From assembly GCA_001599815.1 (NCBI GenBank), contig BCIA01000002.1, positions 4,127,626-4,191,625 on the forward strand: DNA of 64,000 nucleotides, written 5' to 3'. Made by a program: the position numbers and the translations under genes. Positions 12,339-22,401 of this stretch are shown here, piece after piece. Within the stretch, counting starts at the first letter, position 1. Each line of letters starts with the position of its first letter. The DNA comes from Furcasterigmium furcatum. Lineage: Eukaryota; Ascomycota; Sordariomycetes; Glomerellales; Plectosphaerellaceae. The notes under the pieces are model-generated. The model worked only from the letters and a program-made list of their open reading frames with translations. It did not search any database and was not told the origin of the DNA.

Positions 12339-13267
12339 AATGGGCAAGATCCGAGACAATGACAGGAACGAAGGGGGCTAGGACTCAGTGTGAAAAATGA
12401 GACTTCCTCGGAGAAGCATGATTCTCCAGGCACCCTCACCCAGGTGCTCGGGTCATATTTAAAGGTGGCTGCCCTGAGCATGACGAAGTGATCGCCGTGC
12501 CTCTCTTTCTTGCCCGCGGAGAAGCACGAACCGCTCGGCATGCGTTCCATCTACTCTAGGCTGTATAAATCAGTGCTAAGGCCTTGACCAAAGCCCGAAA
12601 GCCCGAACTCGTGGGAAAATTTGCGACGCTGCTTGCTGGGCGAAGGGCGACGCTTGGGTTGGCAACGGAGAGCATCCCCAGAAGGCCCCAAACGGATGCC
12701 ACTATCAGCTGCAAGAGTTGCAGATCTGCAGAGCACGCAATGGCAAGTTCTCGAACTTGCGTAAGAGACGTGACGGTTGTGGTCGACGAGCCAATGGGAT
12801 GTTGTATCTGAGCTGCAAAGTCGAGATTGTATCAGTGATGCCCTCAAGCACGCAATGTCCGTGGGGGCAAGACAGTCGTCATCAACGCCGCCGGCGGGGC
12901 GACAACCAGACTCCAATTCTGTGCTTGACTGCTCGAAGTTACACATGGCGTCTGTATCAGAAGTATGATGCTGTGGGCTGGCTGTCGAGGCCCTTTTTTT
13001 TTTTGAGAGGGAAAGGAGGTTGATTGTCCATGTCCCTTGGCCAGTGAGATAGGCGCTTTGTCACGCGTATGGGCACGTGATCAGCCAATGCACGCCCTGC
13101 CGAGTACCTCGTCAATCACGCCCAATTAGGTAATCTGACGATACCCCTCCTGAGCTGTGAGTGACAGTGAGTCAACTTGGGATACATACACTGCCTGTGA
13201 CCCCGAGCATGCTCGAGACAAGTCAATTGGAGTCACACTGCTTTCAGGTGAAGTAACCGTCTCGGAG
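12339..13267. other. shared promoter between two divergent permease genes
   Basis: 929 bp between the start codons of the Dal5-like permease (minus) and the MCT-like permease (plus). No gene seen. A T run lies near 12990, and a GTG-started extension of the plus-strand frame (from 13157) is not needed for the protein. Confidence 0.5.
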
Positions 13268-14633
13268 ATGAAAGAACACCAAGCCGCCTCGAACCCTGGC
13301 CAGGAAGACAAAGTGGCACAGCCACAACCAAACGAAGGTCCCGAACCGGATCATGCCTACTCTGACGATGACTTCCCCGAAGGCGGCATGCGAGCGTGGC
13401 TGGTTGTTCTGGGCTCATGGCTAGCATCATTTGGTGCGCTGGGAATCTCCAATTCCATGGGCACAATCCACGCCTATGTCAGCGAACATCAACTCGCAGA
13501 CTACAGCGAGGGCACCATTGGCTGGATATTCTCCATTTACATGTTCCTGGCCTTCTTCTGTGGCATATACATCGGCCCTATCTTCGACCGTTATGGACCC
13601 AAGTGGCTGATTGCCGCGGGGACTGTCTGTGTTGTTACTGCTTTGATGCTATTGAGCATCTGTACAGGTAGGCCTTGACGCTCCAATCCATTCCACACTC
13701 GATCTGCTGACACTGAACCCGATAGAGTACTGGAGCTTCATCGTCGTCTTTGGCATCCTCAACGGGCTTGGTGTATCCCTTCTCTTCACCCCGTCGTACG
13801 CCGCTGTTGGGCACTGGTTCAAGGTCCGCCGTGGTCTCGCAACAGGAATCGCCTCCACCGGCGCCTCGTTCGGTGGCATGGTCTACCCGCTGATCCTTCG
13901 GCCGCTGTTCGAGCAGGTGGGATGGGGCTGGGGCATCAGGACCCTGGCGTTCATCAACATCCTTTTCTGCTCCACAGCTTTCTTCCTGGTGCGATCTCGG
14001 TTGCCACCGGCGCCAGGGGCGAGCCCTCACCCCGACTTAAAGATCTTCAACAACGCTGCCTTCTCTTTCACGACAGCCGGCATCTTCCTCATGGAGTGCG
14101 CTATCTTCATTCCCCTGACGTACATCTCGAGCTATGCCCTCAGCGAAGGGTACGGCCTCAGTTTTGCCTACCAAATCCCCACGATCCTCAACGCCGGAAG
14201 CGTCGTGGGCCGAATCCTAGCCGGCTGGTGGGGGGACCAATTCGGCGTCTTCAACTCGAATATCATCGCGGGTATTATATGCGCCATTGCCTGCTTGGGC
14301 ATCTGGCTGCCCGCCGGGTCTTCACTGGCTGGTCTTGTCGCCTTTGTCATTCTGTTCGGATTCGGAAGCGGCAACCAAATCAGCATCAGTCCGGTCTGCA
14401 TCGGCAAGCTCTGTGAGACAACGAGCTACGGGAGGTACTACGCCACCTCATTCACGGTCGCCTCTTTCGCTAGCCTGATCGGCGTCCCTCTCGGCGGCGA
14501 GCTCGTCTCAAGTGCGAATGGGGGATACTGGACGCTGATCGTATTTTCGGGGTGCCTGTACGTGGGATCCTCAGTTGCATTATACATCGGTAAGGCTTTG
14601 CGCGCAGGATGGAAGCCATGGTCTATCTATTAG
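13268..14633 (+). CDS. MFS transporter, monocarboxylate (MCT) type
   Basis: Two exons, 13268-13667 and 13726-14633, encode 435 residues, a usual length for fungal monocarboxylate-type (MCT/Mch) transporters. After an acidic N-terminus comes the family mark DFPEGGMRAWLVVLGSW, then helices with GIYIGPIFDRYGPKW, GVSLLFTPSYAAVGHWF and RRGLATGIASTGASFGG, all typical of this group. The ATG at 13268 is chosen because the frame before it has only a GTG start and gives no family sequence. It is expected in the plasma membrane and may carry lactate, pyruvate or related small acids, though many fungal members have unknown cargo. It is divergent to the Dal5-like permease. Confidence 0.9.
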
Positions 14634-14916
14634 ACTGAGGGATGTCCGATGGTGGATCGGTTGCAGTTTGCGATCATCGCGATGACCGCCGCAACCAAAG
14701 GTCGAGGAAACTGCATCACAAAACCTCAAACTGCGACCATGAAGAGAGAACAAGATGATAAAATTTGGAGTAGACTTCCCAGGTGGATAACATGGAAATC
14801 GCATGTTACAATTTTATCAGCGCCTGAAACCGTTGCCCAGCATTGTTTCCGTTTGTCGTGTTCGATAATCCCTTCAGCTCCAGCCCTCGTCAACCAGAAG
14901 GACGTGTTTTGCCATT

Positions 14917-15207
14917 TTAGTAGCCACGTCCTCGGCCCCGACCACGGCCACGACCCCGATCACGGCCCCGGGAAAATTGAGATTCGTAAGACCACCCAGG
15001 ACCCTCGGTGACCCGGATGGTTGCGCTCTTGTCCACGTGCCCACCTTTGTGATGACTATCGGACTTGCCGACCTTGTGATGTTCGTCTTCTGCGTCTGCG
15101 TGTCCTCCTTTGTGGTGGCTGTCGGACCTCGCGATCCGGCGGTAATCTTCTTTTGCGTCTGTGTGCCCCCTCTTGTGATGACTGTCAGACTTGCCGACCT
15201 TGTGATG
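14917..15207 (-). other. open frame continuing past the TAG of the His-rich protein gene
   Basis: Directly after the TAG at 15208-15210 the same minus-strand frame stays open for 96 codons to a TAA at 14917-14919. It encodes three more SHHKGGH/SHHKRGH repeats (SDSHHKRGHTDAKEDY and two related units) and ends in an Arg-Gly-rich tail starting FSRGRDRGRG. The continuing repeat register shows that this DNA was once, or still is, part of the protein. See the gene at 15208-15606. Confidence 0.75.
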
Positions 15208-15300
15208 CTAGTCCTGTGCGTCTGCGTGGCCCCCCTTGTGGTGGCTGTCGGACCTTCTTGTGCCCCTGTGATTTATCTTTTCTGCGTCTGTGTGCCCTCC
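15039..15300 (-). repeat. coding minisatellite, about 63-nt unit
   Basis: About four tandem units of 63 nt, each encoding a variant of SDSHHKGGHADAEDEHHKVGK, span the stop codon of the His-rich gene. The same periodicity keeps the opposite strand open, which explains the long plus-strand frame there. Confidence 0.75.
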
Positions 15301-15606
15301 TTTGTGGTGGCTGTCGGACCTTGCGTCCCGGTGATGACCATCCTGCAGCTCCGAGCCATACCAGGGACGGGAGTAGGAGTAGATGTGAGCTCGCTTCTCA
15401 TTGTGTCCTCCCTTGTGGTGGCTGTCGACCTCTATGTTGAACTCCTCGTTGGGCTCGGCGGCAGCCCACTCAGACGACGGGACAGCCTCGTCATTATGGC
15501 CATGATGGTGCATGTCGAGAGGAGGGAGGTCGATGATCCCTGGTAAGGCAGGGACGGCAAGAGCTGTGGCGGCGGCGCCGAGGATGAAAGTAGCAGACGC
15601 CTTCAT
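15208..15606 (-). CDS. secreted His-rich repeat protein, possibly truncated
   Basis: Single-exon frame of 132 residues with a clear signal peptide (MKASATFILGAAATALAVPA). The mature part is rich in His, Asp, Gly and Lys and carries copies of SHHKGGH in a unit of about 21 residues starting SDSHHKGGHADA. Dibasic sites (KR in NEKRAHIYSY, RR in GTRRSDS) could be Kex2 cuts. Dense HH/GGH motifs suggest metal binding, which is inference only. The frame stops at TAG inside a repeat unit exactly where the sister unit downstream has a Glu codon, and repeats continue in the same frame for 96 further codons. The gene may be a truncated allele, a readthrough gene, or carry a sequencing error. No named family recognised. 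Confidence 0.75.
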   Translation of the reverse strand: MKASATFILGAAATALAVPALPGIIDLPPLDMHHHGHNDEAVPSSEWAAAEPNEEFNIEVDSHHKGGHNEKRAHIYSYSRPWYGSELQDGHHRDARSDSHHKGGHTDAEKINHRGTRRSDSHHKGGHADAQD

Positions 15607-17236
15607 CTTTGGGAGTGCTAGCTGAGAGAAGCTGGGGCAATGTATGTAATATGTGTGTCTTGTAACTGGATTGGAGAGGAGATGTTGATGATGGAGAAAA
15701 ATGAGGATCTTGGCGAATCGACTTGGGCTTCTTATAGGGGATATCGTTCTCCTAGCCCTCGTCAGCTGAACCCTTGCCCAACAATTCTCCTGGGCGGTTT
15801 GTCAATGCATGTGCTCAACAACAAACATAAGAAACTAGCCTAAGAGCTCGATCTACACCCTGGGCAAAGCTTGAAAAAGGTTATCCGCGCGGCATCGAGA
15901 CGAGAGCGGTAGAAGCCGGAGAATAACTTGGGATGAATGCTGGAGTTTCCCGTTTAGCAACCTCAAGAGCTGAACCGGAGCAGTCAAATTCCAAAGCATC
16001 TGATCTGAATCTGATCCGAGATCTAAGGTTGATCCGCAGGTGCGGCTCAGTCGACGGGATAGCGCCAGGCCAAACGGGCAGAAGCTTCCCGGTGTGTTGG
16101 GGGCCGTTTCTCACATCATCACAATTCCGTTCCTCTCAACAGGGTCCAGATCCCGGAACCCGCCGTGCGTTTGATTTGTGCCCGCAGTAAGTTAAACTCA
16201 TTATTGGTCTGAATCATGAAGGTTGTTGTGATAACTCCTCGATTTGGAGTGTGGCAATTGAAGCTCAGTTGGGAGTGGAGCATGCACGATGTTGAGCTTA
16301 AGCCAAGAGTGTGAAATCGGATCTCATCATGGTAAGCTACTCGGATCCTAAAGTTAGCTACGAGGCCTTTGGGTTAGGTAGCTGAAAGAAGACTGGTACC
16401 ATTTGCTTGCCCAGGGAATACTTGAATGCTGTTGAGCTCAGAGGAAAGCTCTGCCCGCCTAGATCTTCCCATGAAGCCATGCCACAACTGTGATGTCGAT
16501 CCCATCGTGCTGAAGGTGTCATGTGAAATGGATTATGGAACGTCAAATCATGTCGTGTCCCCGCCGTGCTAGTTCAAGTGGCCTGGTATGGTTTGCGCTA
16601 GAATCGACAATGTAAGGCGATGAGATACAAGTTCTCAGCTTGGTGATGCTATTTCCGGCGCACCGCTCCGTAGGGCCGGGACGGTGCGCGCCGGGGTAAG
16701 CCCCCTTTTCAGACTTTCGACCGGCGCGCCCCCCCTGCTTTCACTCGGGCTACAACGTGTTTCTTCAGGGATCAGTTGATGATGAATCCACAGTGGGCAG
16801 ACCTCCAAGTTGGCCGCCCACTGGCGGGCACAGTCTTGATCCAGGGGCGATGCTGGGCAATGTATGATCTGCGTTCTGCGCAGCATCATTGGGTAGTCTT
16901 GGTCCGCGCAACTGAACCCCGCCTCCGCTCTGCGCGAACAAAGATCCTCACCAAGCTGTCGGAAATTGCTGATGAATCTTGAACGGCCGTCCAAACTTTC
17001 AGAACTATGCTTCATACCTGACCAACTTTGCATGCGCTCGCTCATTTTCATGTCGGCCTTGTCGCTACTAGTGAGCGCCTCAACGTACTAGTCACAAGAT
17101 CGACGACCGCCGGATGGTAAGCTGCGACGACTGAGAGCCCTGGCGCCCCTATCGCGACCCCCCAGCGGACAGTGGAGGGGCCCAACAGCAGGTGCGGCAG
17201 GCAGCGAGGCCGCCGAGGGACTCGGCCTCGTCGCTC
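15607..17236. other. intergenic, no gene seen
   Basis: 1.6 kb between the His-rich gene and the methyltransferase. A TATA-like TATAAG lies on the minus strand near 15731-15740, about 125 bp before the His-rich ATG. Nothing else recognised; a minus-strand frame at 16635-17051 has no protein-like features. Confidence 0.55.
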
Positions 17237-18705
17237 ATGGAGACAACGGAAGATGCCGCTTCACCTCCGGATGCTGAGATCGGCCTTCTATCAGCTGGGC
17301 ATTGGGCTGAAGTGGAATCCGACGATGACGCCGATTCCGCCATTGGCGAGGCAAATACGATAAACTCATCCGCAACCATGGCTTCAAGTATTCTCCAGTA
17401 CAGGACCATTCAAGGCAGAACCTTTCACAGCGACCGAGGGAATGCCCAATACTGGTAAGCTTGAGACGCAGTTCATCTGCATCTCTCATGTCTTGGTACT
17501 GATGCACCACTGCTCCCAGGGGATCTAATGATGAGGCTCAAAATGAGGCGCTGGACATCATGTGAGTGAGAGACCTATTCTCCCTGGAGTACATCTTGCT
17601 GACGGAATGACGCAGGCACCATGTGTTGACATTATTACTGGACGGAAAGCTGTATTTGGCTCCCCTCAAGGAAGACATCCAGGTTTGATATTCATGGCGA
17701 CTGATACTACTCGCTGTGGGCTGACGAAGCATGGGCAGAACGCCGTCGATATTGGCACTGGAACTGGTACGATTCTTCTCTCTCGCGAAATCCCTAGTCA
17801 AAGCGATTAAAAAGCTCACCTGGCATAGGAATCTGGGCAATGTGAGACTCTCGCCGCTCGTACCACCACGTCATGATGACTTCTTGCTGACCCAACGCGC
17901 GACTAGCGACTTCGCTGACGAGTTTCCCGGCGCTCAGGTCACTGGTACCGATGTATCTCCTATTCAGCCGAATTGGGTCCCGCCTAACCTCTACTTGTAT
18001 GTGAACCTTTCTGTGGCTGCATTTTACTGTGCGGCCAGCAGACGGACACTGACTCATCGTCCCAGCCAAATCGACGACTGTACTCGGGAGTGGGCTTTCA
18101 AAGAAAGTTCGATGGACTACGTGCATCTGCGCTGGCTCCTCGGTAGTATCGCCGACTGGAAGTACTTCATGAAGCAGGCTTTCAAAACGCTCAAACCAGG
18201 CGGCTACCTCGAGAGCCACGAGGGAAGCGTCCACATCACGAGCGACGACGGCACAGTCCACGACGAGACGGCCATGAGTCAATGGGGAAAGTTCTTCGTC
18301 GAGGGCGGCCGGAAGCTCGGCCGGCCGTGCACAGTCCTCGAGGATGGCCTCATCATATCGGCTATGAAGGCTGCCGGCTTTGTCGATATTAAAGTAAAGA
18401 ACTTCAAGGTGCGTCAGGCGACCCGGCATGGATTGATGAGAGTTGTGCTCACACGACTCCCACCACAGTGCCCCATAGGCTGCTGGCCCCGTGACAGGAA
18501 ACTTGCGGAAGTAGGAGCATACATGCGCGCGGCTTTCGACCAGGATGCAGAAGGCGCCGTGCTATTCATGGCGGATCTCCAGGGCTGGAAGCGCGAGGAG
18601 ATTCTCGTCTACGTGGCCCAACTCCGTCGCGAGATGGCCCAGTTTCGCTTCCATCCGTATTTCAGGTCCCAGGTTGTCTATGGAAGGAAGCCTGGGGTTT
18701 CATAG
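17237..18705 (+). CDS. SAM-dependent methyltransferase, LaeA-like family
   Basis: Eight exons can be joined (17237-17454, 17520-17561, 17616-17682, 17739-17766, 17829-17841, 17907-17996, 18066-18408, 18469-18705) into 345 codons without a stop, a typical length. The join creates the SAM-binding motif DIGTGTGIWAID across three exons, followed by FADEFPGAQVTGTDVSPIQP, FKTLKPGGYLE and the family C-terminus QVVYGRKP. These marks place it with the large LaeA-like (TAM domain) group of fungal methyltransferases. Some members control secondary metabolism and development; most are uncharacterised. One exon is only 13 nt (17829-17841) and another 28 nt, so automatic gene finders may miss part of the SAM motif. 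The start is the ATG at 17237, after an upstream GTG-started frame. The protein is likely nuclear or cytosolic. Confidence 0.88.
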
Positions 18706-19283
18706 AATCTAGAAATATACGCCATTGGCATCTCTTCTAATAATATCTCGATATCGTCACCGGCGCCCGAGTAAGCAAGACTTCGGAAAGCATTATTCTC
18801 ATATTCTCAATGCAATTCAATGGACTGGAACCGTTCACTCTGTCCTTTTGGAAATCGAACATCGGCTAGATCTGGGAAATCATATCGGCGTCTTCGTCTC
18901 CGGTGTTGGGCATCATCTGGAGCATTGTCGATTCCCTGCAAAACTTCATCCTGTCGCCGCGGTCATATGGTCCACTGGAAGGTCGAGCGTAGACTACCAG
19001 GCACATATGGTGATAGTAATCGGGTCTTCAGGGCCTTCTACTGAGAATTTAGTACAGTCACAATTCTCCATCCGTGAGTCAGGTGTTCGTCTCTCATCAT
19101 CCATGTCCCGAGATTTGGTAGCCAATCGGACAAAAGTACTCTTGGCACTGGCGACACGTGAATGATGAAGAGGGGACGTCAGCAGAAACTAATAAATTCC
19201 CTCTACATGTTCCCCTCATCGGGTACCTGAGAAATACTCAACTCATCGAGACTGGAGCCAGAGGAGGACGACGAACTGAAGCC
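18706..19283. other. intergenic, no gene seen
   Basis: About 580 bp between the methyltransferase stop and the F-box-like gene. No coding signal or repeat noticed. Confidence 0.5.
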
Positions 19284-21193
19284 ATGACCGAAAACGAAAA
19301 TCCTGAACATCTACACATCCACCCCCATTGTGGCGCGTGTGGATATTTCTTCCAACACGATGCGGATATTGCTGCTCTCGTCAGTACGTTGAAATGTCCC
19401 TCTACGGTCTGCGTCCGCCGCCAATCTTGCCTGACTTCAAAGATCGAAGTCACGATGCGTCCTCACGCCGGACTATCGCAATTGGCCCGTTTACATACGC
19501 GGACCCCTCTCACGTCCACCGACACGGCATCTACGTTACCTGCCGATCCCCTGATTGCTCGGATTGTGCCCTCGACACGGCAACTGTCCACATCGACTGC
19601 TTGAACCTATTTTCGAGAACGGCAAGTATGGAGAACAACATGTATCGACTGTGGGCGGTATCAACAGGGCGCTACCCTTGGCCAGGTGGTCCCGCTCCCC
19701 TCTTGCTTCCGAAACCCAACGTTGCGATCGTCATGAAGCATATAGGGAATGCCACTGACTTCCCGCGGCTGAATGAGCTACCATCGGATATCGGTATCAT
19801 GGTACTCGAGATTTTGGCTAATGCACACATGACTTCCTGCGCCTCTGTGCCGTACTTGACCTGGTTGAAAAGCTCACCTTCACTGTCTCCCAGCCAAATC
19901 GTCAGCGAATGCCACTTTCTCGGATCGAATCTTGGACGCGTGGCGGTGTTCCTTCTGTGGCGATTTCTGAGCCTGACACGCCCCTCACTCTGACTTTCGA
20001 CTCCATGGGCATCAGGACTCTCGCACGGGGAAGCGATTGTGAAGCTCGAACAGGCTCGGATTTGCTCATCATCATCAAGCCTGGCCCAGACACGAGTAGC
20101 ATCGCCTCCTTCGAGTTTCGTTTAAAATCAAGTTGCTCCCTCTGAACTCTCACTGACCGAACAAGTTTGGGATCTGCCGCCTTCAACCGCCTCGTCTACC
20201 CCATCAACGCTTCATCTGGAACATCCCCGAGCCACTGGACTTCAAAGAGTGTGCGCCATTTCTACAAGATCCGTCGAATCCCCCACAATCAGGTTTTCGT
20301 GTCGATTCCATCCACTTGGCCTCCTGCTTTGGGCTGACGTTCTTCATGTATTTCGGCATTTGCCGAGGAATACACGCTCACACCACGTCTTCTCCTACTG
20401 CCGTGGCAACATTTGAACAGCTGCCTGTCCATATCCGGCATAGATACTCGTGGGTATATGTCCCCATGCCTGCCGCAGATCAGCTCCTAGCATTCGGGAT
20501 CCAGTACGTAGTGAACGACATAGTGAACACAGTCCAGAAATATTGCGGCTTTCAGGTACGTATCGTCCGTAGTATCCATCCAGATACTGGTGGTGAAGCA
20601 CGCCGCTGACAGCTTAGATGCGTACCCGGCTCTTGGGGGACTTTACATTCGGCCCGCAGTGTGGTCGGACAACGGACATCGCCTTTGAGGTCACGAGTAA
20701 GACTGACTTGCTTCATAATGCTTGTTTCTGGCCGGATCAGCCTATTGTCTCGGTCGTTGCTGTGCATCCCAAAAGCCCCAGCGTCACCAGTTTCGCCCCT
20801 CCTGGGCCCCGAAATATTCCGAATCGTCACAACCCAGTCTCGTGTTATTCATCAGCGTACCTCACGTCTGTTGCCTGCATCTGGATCTACCGCGAGGCGG
20901 AAACTGGGTTTCTCGCTGGCTTCATCATCGATTACGAGAACGGGGCGCAGCGCGCTCTTGGGAGTTGCCGGGTTGGTGTGGATGTTCCTGAGACGTGCCG
21001 AGACCTGAACCGAGTTTGTGTTACGCCGGTCGAAATAGCTTTTGATCTTAACATCCAGGTTGAGGTGAGAGACACTTCAGAACCCCTTGAAGCTGGTTGG
21101 GCCCGCTTCCAGGAGGATTGCTTCGTTGAGATGTGGTTCCACATCGAATGGACCCAAAAGACGACGAGAATGACCATCCATATAGATCGCTAG
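19284..21193 (+). pseudogene. F-box-like hypothetical protein, frameshifted
   Basis: The pieces resemble a fungal family of large proteins with an N-terminal HPHCGACGYFF motif, an F-box-like LNELPSDIGIMVLEIL stretch and a C-terminal half with GIHAHT, YSWVYVPMPAADQLLAFGI and DYENGAQRALGSCRVGVD. Exon 1 (19284-19383) and exon 2 (from 19443) join well, and the last intron (20556-20617) joins HAHT-containing sequence to MRTRLLGDFTFG. Two breaks interrupt the frame. Near 19822-19832 the frame shifts inside a CA repeat: removing one CA would join the F-box-like stretch to DFLRLCAVLDLVEKL. Around 20116-20166 the frame changes again, and an intron-like GT...AG segment there does not restore it. Either this is a recent pseudogene or the sequence has errors. 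The family assignment is from memory of related fungal proteins, not a search. Confidence 0.72.
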
Positions 21194-21617
21194 CTGTTCC
21201 TTGTCAAGGCAGGCCTTCTTCACCTTCTCACCCTACGCAGATCTGGCCTACCCACGTGATCAGTCAGCCAGGGACGGGCAGATCCAGAGATATCTAGCTG
21301 AGTGAAGCAGTGCAGTCACGGAACGTGTGCTATCTTGAAGAAGCAGAACTGATCAAGACATCCTGTTAGGTTGTGTCGCGTGCGCCACTCTGGTTCAATA
21401 CTATGGCCGACTGGCCCGTGTCCTCTTCTCATGATAACTGCCCTGTCTAAAAATAGCGACTAGATTTTCAAAGGTGAAATAACTCGACTGCGACTAATCT
21501 AGTTGCTTACCGGCCTGCTACTTCTATATCGTACACAAGAACGCTCCATCTATCAGAGCCGCTATAACCTCCTGCGCAACGGGCTCTGCGCCAAAGTGAT
21601 CGTCTGCAACAAGACAC
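21194..21617. other. intergenic, holds one copy of a dispersed repeat
   Basis: Between two convergent genes. The segment 21291-21400 is related to 36228-36337 (see the repeat entries). Nothing else seen. Confidence 0.6.
21291..21400 (+). repeat. dispersed repeat, copy 1 (about 110 bp)
   Basis: Colinear with 36228-36337. The left block begins TATCTAGCT and continues GTGAAGC; the right block reads TTAGG..GTGTCGC..GTGCG.CACTCTGG and then GTT.AAT. Differences between the copies include several C/T and G/A changes. Probably a remnant of a mobile element; its class is unknown. Confidence 0.65.
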
Positions 21618-22401
21618 TTAAGGGGGCGAGTCCTTCACAGACCAGGTATCGTCACCGCCACAGTCCATTTCAACGGCGAGAACGCTCCAGCTGTAAAGAT
21701 TGACCGTCAGTGTTTAGTCCTCAGTACTCTCGCTTCGAGATTGCGGGGTCTTTGAATTGCGACAAAAGGCCGAAAACAGAAAGAAGAGGAAACACTCACC
21801 CGTCCACATCAAAAGCTTCACCTCCCATCTCGACGCCGTATACGTCGCAGTCATCCTCGCTTCCGATCATGCCGGTATACTGGGCGATCCTGACGGAGCT
21901 GACAGAAATCTTGCTGCTTCCCTATAGACCGCAAAACATAAGCCCGCCGTTAGCATGGGTGTTTATTAGATGAGCTCAGCAGCAGCAGCAAGCAATGCGG
22001 TATGGGGTGTGACGCACGGGGTTGCAAAGAGCGATCCCCGCCGAGTGGGAGCAGCTGATGCGGCTGCATTCGCCGGCCTCGGCGGACAATGCCGCATTCA
22101 TGTCGGACAAGTAGGCGGCCCCTTCGGTGAAAGCGATGTAGCTGGCGGAGTTGGTGCGTTGGCACTTGATCTCGTCGATGTCGCCGGTGTAGTCCTGGCG
22201 CTTGCTGAGCGCTGCGCCGCGACGCAGGTTCGAGAAGCCGGGCTGCTCTGTGGGAAAGGCGGCGGCCTAGTTTCAGGAAATGTGTCAACATATCATCCAC
22301 TGAATGCAATAGGATGGGATTAAGACGAGGAAGTCCAAACTCCAAAGGGCTGGGTGACTGACGACGGCGGCAAGAGCGGGGAGCGTGATGGCAAGTCTCA
22401 T
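21618..22401 (-). CDS. small secreted Cys-containing protein, four exons
   Basis: Exons 22363-22401, 22018-22266, 21800-21921 and 21618-21690 (minus strand) splice into 160 codons. The first exon is 39 nt and codes only for the signal peptide core MRLAITLPALAAV, continued as AAAFPTEQPG. A dibasic KR in ALSKRQDYTG may mark a propeptide cut. The mature part contains six cysteines, in EIKCQRTNSASYIAF, GECSRISCSHSAG, IALCNP, SEDDCDVYG and VEMDCGGDD. The layout resembles a family of small secreted fungal proteins that I recall only as hypothetical. It lies tail to tail with the F-box-like gene. The exon joins are GT...AG, with phases that fit at every junction. Its function is unknown; a role outside the cell is likely. 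Confidence 0.78.

Noticed and set aside
14977..15546. Plus-strand frame of 189 codons, Val/Cys-rich
   Set aside because: It is the mirror of the coding minisatellite on the minus strand. The repeat period of 63 nt keeps it open, and it has no start context or motif.
21970..22323. Plus-strand Ala/Gly-rich frame
   Set aside because: Shadow of the same secreted protein gene on the opposite strand.
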